Positions 27,763 through 35,988 of a stretch of DNA of 64,000 nt are shown here, one piece after another. The notes beneath the pieces are model-generated. The model had not been told where the DNA came from, searched no databases, and saw only the letters and a program-made list of their open reading frames with translations. Numbering within the stretch: position 1 is the stretch's first letter; the number at the start of each line of letters is the position of its first letter. The translations under genes were made by a program, and so were the position numbers. The DNA comes from Treponema sp. (GTDB lineage: Bacteria; Spirochaetota; Spirochaetia; Treponematales; Treponemataceae), in the NCBI GenBank assembly GCA_016293495.1, contig JAEDED010000007.1:1-64000 (forward strand), given 5' to 3'.

Positions 27763-28649
27763 TCTTTCTTTCCGTGAAATTGTTCTGCAATTGTAATTGC
27801 CGCAAAAATTAAAACACATCCGATAATCATCTTTACTGTCATAGTTTCATTCGGCAGGAATATTACGCTGAACACAACTCCGAACACGGATTCAAGTGAA
27901 AGAAAAAGTGAAGCAAGTGACGGATCAACATATTTGAGACAGACATTCTGCAAAAGAAAAGCAATGAGCGAACTGAAAATTCCAAGATACAGCATTGAAA
28001 CAATTATCTTAGATTCAAAGATAACGAGCGCAGGAAAAGCTCCGTCACAGAACGGAGAAATAATCCAGGACGACACCGCTGCAACTACAAACTGAATCCA
28101 GGTCAGTACGACAGGATTTTCATCCTGAGAAAATTTAGAAGTAAAGATAATGTGAAGTGCATAAAACAATCCGCAGATTAAAGTCAGAATATCACCTACA
28201 TTCATTGAAAAACCTGAGTCTTCAACTTTAAGAGCAAGGAGTCCGATTCCGCAGAGAGCCATCACTGCAGAAATAAAAACTGCTGCGCTTGGTCTTTTCT
28301 TTGTCAAAGGCCAGCTGATCAGTGGAATTAAAATTACATACACTGTTGTAAGGAATGCATTCTTACCTGCAGTAGTATAATAACAGCCGATTGTCTGTGT
28401 GATGTAACCGAGAGAAAGCATAAGACCGGTAATGATTCCGTGAATCCAGTATTTTTTGTTTAAAACTTTAAGGCGTGGTATTAAAACAATTCCCAGAATT
28501 ATTGCAGCAATCGTATAACGGATACTTACCATATACACCGGCGGAACAGAATCAACGCTATCCTTAACGACAACAAAGGCAAAGCCCCAGATTGCAGCAG
28601 TCAGAATAAGACCGGCACTAGAAATCAAACTGATCATTTTTTTATTCAT
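27759..28649 (-). CDS. EamA-type (DMT superfamily) transporter
   Basis: A 296-residue inner-membrane protein with ten predicted helices formed by two EamA repeats (first: LTAAIWGFAFVVVKDSV; second: GLFYALHIIFTSKF). Family members export amino acids or other metabolites; the substrate is unknown. Its stop overlaps the start of the solute-binding lipoprotein gene by 4 nt, so the two are translated together. Its own promoter, TTCACA-16 nt-TATAAT, ends 8 nt before the ATG, predicting a leaderless transcript. Confidence 0.9.
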   Translation of the reverse strand: MNKKMISLISSAGLILTAAIWGFAFVVVKDSVDSVPPVYMVSIRYTIAAIILGIVLIPRLKVLNKKYWIHGIITGLMLSLGYITQTIGCYYTTAGKNAFLTTVYVILIPLISWPLTKKRPSAAVFISAVMALCGIGLLALKVEDSGFSMNVGDILTLICGLFYALHIIFTSKFSQDENPVVLTWIQFVVAAVSSWIISPFCDGAFPALVIFESKIIVSMLYLGIFSSLIAFLLQNVCLKYVDPSLASLFLSLESVFGVVFSVIFLPNETMTVKMIIGCVLIFAAITIAEQFHGKKE

Positions 28650-28656
28650 GAAAGTT

Positions 28657-28684
28657 ATTATACGGATTTTCTGAACTTTGTGAA
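28657..28684 (-). promoter_or_regulatory. Promoter of the EamA transporter gene, predicted leaderless
   Basis: On the minus strand, TTCACA (28679-28684; 5 of 6 consensus), a 16-nt spacer and a perfect TATAAT (28657-28662). The ATG at 28649 is 8 nt beyond the hexamer. The intervening AACTTTC has no Shine-Dalgarno character. Confidence 0.8.
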
Positions 28685-28709
28685 ATCTATTTAATGAATC
28701 TCGTTAAAC

Positions 28710-28743
28710 AAAAAAAAGACCCGTGTTTTACCACGAGTCTTTC
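28710..28743 (-). terminator. Intrinsic terminator downstream of glgP
   Basis: AAAGAC-C-CGTG pairs with CACG-A-GTCTTT (one internal mismatch) around TTTTAC. On the minus strand it is followed by a run of T (A-run at 28710-28717). It ends the glgX-glgP transcript. Confidence 0.85.
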
Positions 28744-28796
28744 ATTTCTGAATCAGTCAGATTCAGTTGAAAATTCATTCAACTTAAAATCTGAAA

Positions 28797-31244
28797 CTAT
28801 TTAACTACGAGCTTGTTAAGCTTCCAGATGTCGCGTACGTAATCTTCGATTGTACGGTCACTTGAGAACTTACCGCTGTTTGCAATGTTAATAAGAGTTT
28901 TGCGAGCCCAGGCTTTTCTGTCTGAATACTGAGCGGCAATATCTTCCTGAGCCTTGCAGTAAGAATTGAAGTCTGCGAGAACGTAGAATACGTCAGGGCG
29001 CTGACCTTCAACACCGTATACAAGTGAGTCATGAAGTTCTTTGAAAATCTGATGTGTCGGATCGTATGTTCCATCTACAAGCTGTTCTACAACTTTTGCA
29101 AGCTGTGGATTGCGTGCAAGATATTCAGATGGTTTGTAAGAATGATCCTGTTCCATCTTGATAATCTGATCACTTGAAAGACCGAAGATAAATCCGTTTT
29201 CTTTTCCAGCTTCTTCAAAGATTTCGATATTGGCACCATCCATTGTTCCCAATGTAAGTGCACCGTTGATCATAAACTTCATGTTTGAAGTACCAGATGC
29301 TTCGTAACCAGCTGTAGAAATCTGTTCTGAAACATCAGCTGCAGGATAAATATGTTCTGCTGCAGTTACGCAGTAGTTTTCTACGAATACTACACGGAGT
29401 TTTCCGCGGACACGACGGTCATTGTTTACACGGTCTGCAACTGTATTAATCAACTTGATGATTGTTTTTGCACGGCGGTAACCAGATGCAGCTTTAGCAC
29501 CAAAGATGAATGTTCTTGCAGGTGGATTGAAGTTTGGATCTTCAACAAGTTTGTTGTAAAGATACATGATGTGAAGAACATTCAAAAGCTGTCTCTTGTA
29601 TTCGTGGAGACGTTTTACCTGTACGTCGTAAATGCTGTCCGGATCAAGGAAGTCATTCTGCTTGTGCTTAAGGTAATCAGCAAGAGCCTGTTTGTTAGCC
29701 TGTTTGATTGCAATAAGTTCATTGAGAGTTTCTTCATCATCAACGAACTTTTCAAGACCTTTGAGTTTTGTAAGTTCTTTTTCCCAACCATGACCGATTC
29801 TCTTTGTAATGAATTCTGCAAGTGTAGGGTTTGCATTCAAAAGCCAGCGGCGCTGTGTAACACCGTTTGTCTTGTTGTTGAACTTTTCTGGATACAAAGC
29901 AGACCAGTCTTTGAGTTCCTGTGTTTTAAGAAGTTCTGTATGAAGAGCTGCTACACCGTTTACGCTGAAACAAGCATGGATTGCAAGCCATGCCATGCGA
30001 ACTTTTCCACCTCCGATGATAGACATGCGGTTGTGTTTTTCGTAATCATCTGGATATTTAGAACGAAGATCTTCAACAAAGCGGCGGTTGATTTCTTCAA
30101 CGATCTGGTAGATACGTGGAAGGAGTCCCTGGAAGATTTCAATCGGCCATTTTTCGAGAGCTTCTGCAAGAATTGTATGGTTTGTATAAGCAAATGTTTT
30201 CTGAACGATTGTCCATGCTTCATCCCAGCCGAGTCCGTATTCATCGATGAAGATTCTCATCAATTCAGGAATTGCAACTACTGGATGTGTATCATTCAAC
30301 TGGATTACATGATAGTCAGGGAACTTCTTAAAGTCAGGTCCGAAGTTTGCAACAAAGTGGTGAACGAGATCCTGCAAGCTTGCGCTTGAGAAGAAGTACT
30401 GCTGTTTTAAGCGGAGTGCTTTTCCTGAAGGACCGTTGTCGTTTGGATAAAGTACACGGCTGATGTTTTCTGCACTGTTCTGTTTTTCTACAGCGCGGTT
30501 ATAGTCCATGTTGTTAAAAAGCTGAAGGTCAAATCCGTTTGGACTTGTTGCTTCCCACAGGCGGAGTGTGTTTACTGTGTTTGTATCGTAACCGATGATA
30601 GGCATATCATATGGAGTTGCGATTACTTCTTCTGCGTTTTCAAGATAGAAGCGGTCCTGTCCGTCAGGAGTTTTTCCGTAAGCGATGTTTCCGCCGAACT
30701 TAACTGTTACAGCAAGGTCAGAGCGTTTGATTTCCCATGGATCGCGGTGACGAAGCCAGTTGTCTGGATATTCAACCTGGTAACCATCTTCGATGTGCTG
30801 TTCAAACATACCGTATTCGTAGCGGATACCGTATCCGTGTCCAGGGTAGTCGAGAGATGCAAGGGAATCAAGGAAACAACTTGCAAGGCGACCAAGACCA
30901 CCGTTACCAAGACCTGCATCCGGTTCCTGATCTTCAACCAAGTTGTAATCAATATTCATTCCGCTAAGAACTTCTTTTACTGCATCTTTAATCTGAAGGT
31001 TGATGAGGTTGTTGCTCAATGCACGTCCCATCAAAAATTCAGCAGAAAAGTAGTAGAGCTGTTTAACTGGATTTTTTTCATATTCTGCACGTGTTGCCAT
31101 CCAGTTACTTGTAATCATTTCGCGAGTACATGCTGCTACAGCGTCATACAAGTCGTGACTGTTAGCATGAGCAATGTCTTTACCGTACTGTCTTTTAAGA
31201 CGTTCAACTAAACCTGCTTTAAATTTTTCAGCATCAAAATTCAT
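28797..31244 (-). CDS. glgP: Glycogen/alpha-glucan phosphorylase
   Basis: Releases glucose-1-phosphate from glycogen with inorganic phosphate in the cytosol. The 815 residues match family length. The pyridoxal-phosphate lysine is in EASGTSNMKFMINGALTLGTMD-type context, with the glycine-rich EDQEPDAGLGNGGLGRLA segment near residue 110. It follows glgX by 30 nt with AAGGAG before its ATG, so debranching and phosphorolysis are co-expressed for stored glycogen use. A terminator follows. Confidence 0.97.
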   Translation of the reverse strand: MNFDAEKFKAGLVERLKRQYGKDIAHANSHDLYDAVAACTREMITSNWMATRAEYEKNPVKQLYYFSAEFLMGRALSNNLINLQIKDAVKEVLSGMNIDYNLVEDQEPDAGLGNGGLGRLASCFLDSLASLDYPGHGYGIRYEYGMFEQHIEDGYQVEYPDNWLRHRDPWEIKRSDLAVTVKFGGNIAYGKTPDGQDRFYLENAEEVIATPYDMPIIGYDTNTVNTLRLWEATSPNGFDLQLFNNMDYNRAVEKQNSAENISRVLYPNDNGPSGKALRLKQQYFFSSASLQDLVHHFVANFGPDFKKFPDYHVIQLNDTHPVVAIPELMRIFIDEYGLGWDEAWTIVQKTFAYTNHTILAEALEKWPIEIFQGLLPRIYQIVEEINRRFVEDLRSKYPDDYEKHNRMSIIGGGKVRMAWLAIHACFSVNGVAALHTELLKTQELKDWSALYPEKFNNKTNGVTQRRWLLNANPTLAEFITKRIGHGWEKELTKLKGLEKFVDDEETLNELIAIKQANKQALADYLKHKQNDFLDPDSIYDVQVKRLHEYKRQLLNVLHIMYLYNKLVEDPNFNPPARTFIFGAKAASGYRRAKTIIKLINTVADRVNNDRRVRGKLRVVFVENYCVTAAEHIYPAADVSEQISTAGYEASGTSNMKFMINGALTLGTMDGANIEIFEEAGKENGFIFGLSSDQIIKMEQDHSYKPSEYLARNPQLAKVVEQLVDGTYDPTHQIFKELHDSLVYGVEGQRPDVFYVLADFNSYCKAQEDIAAQYSDRKAWARKTLINIANSGKFSSDRTIEDYVRDIWKLNKLVVK

Positions 31245-31274
31245 AATTTTCTCCTTTTATAAACTTGCTGTCAT

Positions 31275-33422
31275 TTACTGTTTGCTTGCCAGAACAACAA
31301 TTGAATTGGCAGGAATTATGTAACGGCGCTGAGCGTCGAGCACTTCCTCTTTACCTTCTTCAACAATGTCCTCTACTCCAGGGAATGATGTATCAAGCAC
31401 ACGTGCCCACACTTTACCATTTTCAAGAGTCGGCAGAATTACTGCTGTATCATGAAGGTCAGTGTTCATTCCTATGTAGAAATTAACATCTTGTGTTCCG
31501 TCTTTTGTTTTGTACCTGCTACCGAAAAGTTCGCAGGCTAAGAATCTATTCAACTTACTCCAGTCAGGAACTCTGCCGTCAAAGTCGAACCACACCAGAT
31601 CTACTCCGTTTTTCTTTTCTTCTTCTGATTCTCCGAAGAAATCTTTTCTACCGAAGACTGAATGATTTTTTCTGAGTTTAATCAGTTCACTGACAAAACG
31701 AACTAAATCTTTATTTTTTTCTGCTTCATCCCAGTCAAGCCAAGTCATTTCGTTGTCCTGACAGTAAGCATTATTATTACCATTTTGAGTTCTGCGGAAT
31801 TCATCACCGGCAACGAACATCGGAGTTCCCTGAGCGAGCATAAGGCAGCAGAAGAAGTTCTTGATCTGCTGAAGTCTCAAGCGTTCAATTTTCTGATTTG
31901 AACATGCGCCTTCATAACCGTGATTGTAAGAACAGTTGTTGTCCGAACCGTCGCGGTTTTCTTCGCCGTTTTCTTCGTTGTGCTTGCCGTTGTAGCTTAC
32001 GACATCATTCATTGTAAAGCCATCATGTGCTGTTACAAAGTTAATTGAGTGGTAAGGCTTGCGTCCTGAATACTGATACAGATCTGAGGAACCAGCAAGA
32101 CGTGTAGCCGCTGCAGTTGAAGTAAATTCATCACCGCGGATAAAGCGTCTGATGTCGTCACGATATCTGTCGTTCCATTCTGCCCAGCGGCCGCCAGGGA
32201 ATCTTCCGACCTGATATCCGCCACCGGCATCCCAAGGTTCTGCGATGATTTTTGTATTACGCAAAATCGGATCTTCTGCGATTTCGTTTGTTAACGGAGG
32301 GAATGTTAAAAGCTGACCAGTCTGTGAGCGGCTCAAAATTGATCCAAGGTCAAATCTGAATCCGTCAACATGCATCTGTGTTACCCAGTAACGAAGACTG
32401 TCCAGAATGAATTTTCTTACAACAGGATGATTACAGTTGAAAGTATTTCCACAGCCGGAATAGTTTTTGTAATACTGCATGTCACCTTCTACAAGGTGAT
32501 AGTAAACATCGTTCTGGATTCCTTTGAACTCGTATGTGGATCCGTTTTCGTTTCCTTCGGCTGTATGGTTATAAACAACATCGAGAATAACTTCAATGCC
32601 GGCTTTGTGAAGTTCCTTTACAAGCTGCTTGAACTCTGTAACTGCACTGCCAGGATTTCTTTCCGATGCATAGCTTTCTTTCGGTGCAAAGAAACCGATT
32701 GTGCTGTAGCCCCAGTAGTTTGTAAGACGCGCACCGTTTTTTGGATTTGTATTGCAGTTTTCTGTTTCGTCGAATTCATAAATCGGTAAAAGTTCAACTG
32801 CGGTAATTCCAAGATTCTTAAGGTAAGGAATTTTTTCGATGAAGCCTTTGTAAGTTCCGGGTGCAGAAACCTTTGAAGTTCCTGAAGCGGTAAAGCCCTT
32901 GAGATGAGTTTCGTAAATTACAGTCTCATTCATAGGACGGTTGATAGGCTTATCACCTTCCCAGTCAAAAGCAGCATCATCGATTACGACACATTTTGGA
33001 AAAAGAGGAATCTGTGCAGGCTTCTGGTCAGGAATATAAATGCTGTCACTTTCGATAGTTCCGATACTTGAAAAATGTCTGTAAACAGAACCTTCTGAAA
33101 GTGATTTTGCGTATGGATCTAAAAGATATTTGCTGAAGTTAAAACGAAGTCCCTTGTGAATGTCGCGGGGTCCGTCAATTCTATAAAGATAGAGAGCGCC
33201 TGGTTTTACATCGGGAATCAAAGCGTGCCAGATGTCACCGGTTCTGTTTGTTTCAGGATTTAATTCAGCAACAGCGTAAGGTTCCCCCGACTTCGCATTT
33301 TCAAAAAAGCAAAGGACAACCTTTGTTGCGTCACGGGAAAAAATTGCAAAGTTAATTCCTTCAGGAGTTACCGTCGCACCTAAGGTAAACGGATTTCCTT
33401 CAAGAACAGTCAAATTATTCAT
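31275..33422 (-). CDS. glgX: Glycogen debranching enzyme, GlgX/isoamylase type
   Basis: Hydrolyses alpha-1,6 branches of glycogen limit dextrins. About 715 residues. N-terminal CBM48-like domain (GATVTPEGINFAIFS) followed by a GH13 barrel with the nucleophile in GFRFDLGS, the acid in IIAEPWDAGG and the third carboxylate in TAHDGFTMND. ATG 33422 aligns with the usual family start; an ATG at 33437 would add five residues, and neither has a good Shine-Dalgarno. It is the first gene of a two-gene unit with glgP. Confidence 0.94.
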   Translation of the reverse strand: MNNLTVLEGNPFTLGATVTPEGINFAIFSRDATKVVLCFFENAKSGEPYAVAELNPETNRTGDIWHALIPDVKPGALYLYRIDGPRDIHKGLRFNFSKYLLDPYAKSLSEGSVYRHFSSIGTIESDSIYIPDQKPAQIPLFPKCVVIDDAAFDWEGDKPINRPMNETVIYETHLKGFTASGTSKVSAPGTYKGFIEKIPYLKNLGITAVELLPIYEFDETENCNTNPKNGARLTNYWGYSTIGFFAPKESYASERNPGSAVTEFKQLVKELHKAGIEVILDVVYNHTAEGNENGSTYEFKGIQNDVYYHLVEGDMQYYKNYSGCGNTFNCNHPVVRKFILDSLRYWVTQMHVDGFRFDLGSILSRSQTGQLLTFPPLTNEIAEDPILRNTKIIAEPWDAGGGYQVGRFPGGRWAEWNDRYRDDIRRFIRGDEFTSTAAATRLAGSSDLYQYSGRKPYHSINFVTAHDGFTMNDVVSYNGKHNEENGEENRDGSDNNCSYNHGYEGACSNQKIERLRLQQIKNFFCCLMLAQGTPMFVAGDEFRRTQNGNNNAYCQDNEMTWLDWDEAEKNKDLVRFVSELIKLRKNHSVFGRKDFFGESEEEKKNGVDLVWFDFDGRVPDWSKLNRFLACELFGSRYKTKDGTQDVNFYIGMNTDLHDTAVILPTLENGKVWARVLDTSFPGVEDIVEEGKEEVLDAQRRYIIPANSIVVLASKQ

Positions 33423-33654
33423 CAAAAACTCTACCATTCAAAAAGTGTTAAATATCTGACTTTTTTTAATAATGAAAATATTCTAAACGAAAGGAATATT
33501 CTTTACAACATAAAAAAGCCCCGAAAAGAGATATTGGAGATTTTAAATAAACATACTTTTTTATGAAATCTGATGAATTTTATCTCGTTTTATGCTATAT
33601 TTTTCCATTATATACACTTTCGTAAATAATAATTTTATATATTTGGAGTTAATT

Positions 33655-34749
33655 ATGAATAACTATTTCGAACCAGGCCAGGAAATCGAAACAACAATCG
33701 TACAGATTTCGGGCGACACAATCTTCTTAGACTTGAACGCAAAGACAGAAGGAACTTTGGACAGCGCAGAACTTGCTGACAAAGAAGGAAATATCACAGT
33801 AAAAGAAGGCGATAAAATCAAAGCTTTCTTCTTAACAAACAGATCAGGTGTTCCACACTTTACTACAAAAATCGCAGGTCAGAACGCAGATGCTGACATG
33901 CTTGAAAAAGCTTTCAAAGCAGCAATTCCTGTTCAGGGAAAAGTTGAAAAAGAAATCAAAGGCGGTTTCGAAGTAAAAGTAGGCTCAACACGGGCCTTCT
34001 GTCCATTCTCACAAATGGGCTACAAACAGAAAGAAGAACCTTCATATTATGTTGGCCGTACACTTTCATTCAAAATCCAGGAATTCAAAGAAGGCGGAAA
34101 AAACATCATCGTTTCTAACCGCGCAATCATGGAACTTGAACACAAAGAAAGCCTCAAAGGTCTTGCTTCAAAATATGCTGTAGGCGACATCGTTACAGGT
34201 AAAGTTGTTGAACTTAAAGACAAAGGTGCCGTAGTTGATATCGGAGGCGTTCAGGCATTCCTTCCTATCTCAGAAATCTCACGCGGTCATGTAAACGCTG
34301 TAAGCGACAAACTTTCTGCAGGTCAGGAAGTAAAGGCAAAAATCATCCGCACTGACTGGGAAAAAGAAAGAGTAAGCATTTCAACTCGCGAACTTGAAGC
34401 TGATCCATGGGATACAGTTTCTGACCGCTATGCTGAAGGCGACAAAATTGACGGCGTTATCAGCCGCGTTGCAGACTTCGGTGTATTCATCAATCTCGAA
34501 GAAGGAATTGACGGCCTTGTACACAAATCAGCTCTCGGCCTTGATGCAAACACAAACATCAAGATGAAGTTCAAAGCAGGAGACAAACTTTCAGTTGTTG
34601 TAAAAGCCGTAGATTCAAAGAACAAGAAAATTTCTCTTGTAACAAGCACATCACACGAACAGGATCAGACAACTGCAAAATACATGTCGAGCCAGTCATC
34701 GGATGATGGTGATACTTATAATCCATTTGCGGCTTTGTTAAAGAAATAA
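33655..34749 (+). CDS. S1-domain RNA-binding protein, ribosomal protein S1-like
   Basis: About 364 residues made of four S1 folds, at about 1-75, 80-165, 170-250 and 255-340. The last two are the most canonical: GDIVTGKVVELKDKGAVVDIGGVQAFLPISE and GVISRVADFGVFINLEEGIDGLVHKS are interrupted matches to the S1 consensus. It should bind mRNA and perhaps assist initiation. It is shorter than six-domain E. coli S1, so it may be an accessory S1 protein; which one cannot be decided here. ATG 33655 follows TGGAG. An extended -10 (TGC-TATATT, 33593-33601) lies upstream. Confidence 0.88.
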   Translation: MNNYFEPGQEIETTIVQISGDTIFLDLNAKTEGTLDSAELADKEGNITVKEGDKIKAFFLTNRSGVPHFTTKIAGQNADADMLEKAFKAAIPVQGKVEKEIKGGFEVKVGSTRAFCPFSQMGYKQKEEPSYYVGRTLSFKIQEFKEGGKNIIVSNRAIMELEHKESLKGLASKYAVGDIVTGKVVELKDKGAVVDIGGVQAFLPISEISRGHVNAVSDKLSAGQEVKAKIIRTDWEKERVSISTRELEADPWDTVSDRYAEGDKIDGVISRVADFGVFINLEEGIDGLVHKSALGLDANTNIKMKFKAGDKLSVVVKAVDSKNKKISLVTSTSHEQDQTTAKYMSSQSSDDGDTYNPFAALLKK

Positions 34750-34809
34750 AAAAAGCACAGGGATAGCAAATACCAAAAAAACGAAGTAGGTTTTTAAGAA
34801 GGATTTATT

Positions 34810-35403
34810 ATGCGTAAATTACATATTTTTTTCTTAGCTGCTGCTCTGGCGGTGGGGATTTGTTCCTGTGAGTCTTCTAAGCAGGAAACTTCGAAGAACA
34901 CCACTTTTGTTGTTACTAAGGCTGACAGTAAGGGCGGAATTTACAGTGTGCTTGTATTTGAGGAATTAACTCAAGTTTCTGCAACTTACATGAAGACTAA
35001 TGACAAATATGACTTTCCGGTTTCTAACTGCAGTTATACTCGTGGAACTTCTCAGGTCAGCATCAAAGGAATTGAAAAGCTTCCTTTGAAAATTTCAAAT
35101 TATGTATTTACAATTACGGGCGTTCCGGCTTTTCCTGCGGAATTTATTCTTCATGACGGAATTTACAAACGCGTGCAGCCGGGAGTTTTCATTAACGGTA
35201 AAAAGGCTGTTCCCGGAACAGATTATACTTTTGACCAGAAAACAAACCATTTAACTTTCATCACACCAGTAGACTCAGATAAAGATTCCTATGACATTAT
35301 CTGGCTTACGTCTAACGGAACAAGTGCGATGAGCAACAATATTGAAAAATACCAGTCTCAGTACAAAAAACTTGAAAGCGCCTGGTATAAATCAATCAGA
35401 TAA
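34810..35403 (+). CDS. Lipoprotein of unknown function
   Basis: A 197-residue protein with a lipoprotein signal (MRKLHIFFLAAALAVGICSC, Cys as the predicted lipidated residue). The mature domain shows alternating beta-strand character and includes a segment (GVFINGKKAVPGTDYTFD) like the bacterial X2/Ig-type module that follows surface proteins. No precise family recognised. AAGAAGG precedes the ATG. It lies 60 nt behind the S1-domain gene and converges with the phosphatase gene. Confidence 0.8.
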   Translation: MRKLHIFFLAAALAVGICSCESSKQETSKNTTFVVTKADSKGGIYSVLVFEELTQVSATYMKTNDKYDFPVSNCSYTRGTSQVSIKGIEKLPLKISNYVFTITGVPAFPAEFILHDGIYKRVQPGVFINGKKAVPGTDYTFDQKTNHLTFITPVDSDKDSYDIIWLTSNGTSAMSNNIEKYQSQYKKLESAWYKSIR

Positions 35404-35418
35404 CTTCAGTTTCCTTAA

Positions 35419-35865
35419 TTAAACTGTTTTCAACAAAGCTGTACAGCCCAAAACCACATCATTGTAGGTTTCGTCAAAATTCCCTGTGTACCATGGATCA
35501 GCGATATCACGACTGAGGCCGGCGTATTCCAGAAGGCTGTGCATCTTGTTATCTGTATCTTCACCAAGAATCCGCTGCATGTTGCGCATGTTGTTTCGGT
35601 CCATGCATATCAGTAAATCCCAGTCATTGTAGTCGTCAATCGTAATCTGACGAGCCCTGTGGTCTGTAAAGGGAATTCCCACCTGACGGAGTTTTGTTCG
35701 AGTACCGTGATGCATGGGGTTACCGATTTCCTCGGTACTTGTTGCAGCGCTGTCGATAAGAAATTCCTGCTGCCTCCCCGCTTTTTTAACCATATCTTTA
35801 AATACAAACTCAGCCATCGGTGAACGGCAGATATTTCCGTGACATATAAACAAAATTTTCTTCAT
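35419..35865 (-). CDS. Low-molecular-weight protein-tyrosine phosphatase
   Basis: About 148 residues. ATG 35865 puts the phosphate loop at the family's usual place: CHGNICRS with C8 and R14 (CX5R). The general acid is in the DPWYTGNFDETY segment near the C-terminus. It should dephosphorylate phosphotyrosine in proteins or small phospho-compounds. A candidate promoter (TTGTAA-16 nt-TATATT, 35875-35902) ends 10 nt before the ATG with no Shine-Dalgarno, so the leader is very short. It is divergent from ptsI. Confidence 0.93.
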   Translation of the reverse strand: MKKILFICHGNICRSPMAEFVFKDMVKKAGRQQEFLIDSAATSTEEIGNPMHHGTRTKLRQVGIPFTDHRARQITIDDYNDWDLLICMDRNNMRNMQRILGEDTDNKMHSLLEYAGLSRDIADPWYTGNFDETYNDVVLGCTALLKTV

Positions 35866-35874
35866 GATATGTAA

Positions 35875-35902
35875 AATATAACGATTTTCAAAAAAATTAC
35901 AA
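35875..35902 (-). promoter_or_regulatory. Candidate promoter of the phosphatase gene
   Basis: TTGTAA (35897-35902), 16-nt spacer, TATATT (35875-35880) on the minus strand. The start codon is 10 nt beyond, so the mRNA would have only a few untranslated bases. Confidence 0.6.
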
Positions 35903-35952
35903 CTTTTTTTCCACCGTGTTCGTGAACAAAGTGCACGGAAAAAGCACGGCAT

Positions 35953-35981
35953 TTGACACCTGTTTTATTCCTCATTATAAT
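35953..35981 (+). promoter_or_regulatory. Perfect consensus promoter of ptsI, predicted leaderless
   Basis: TTGACA (35953-35958), exactly 17 nt, TATAAT (35976-35981). Transcription should begin at about 35988-35989, which is the A of the ATG chosen for ptsI. Any longer reading of ptsI would translate the promoter itself. Confidence 0.9.
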
Positions 35982-35988
35982 GAAGAAA

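Noticed and set aside
29352..30389. Long open frame (345 codons) antisense to glgP
   Set aside because: Covered by strongly conserved phosphorylase sequence; the product is Cys/Phe/Val-rich with no domain. It is a codon-bias shadow, as are others opposite fabF, pflB and the giant gene.
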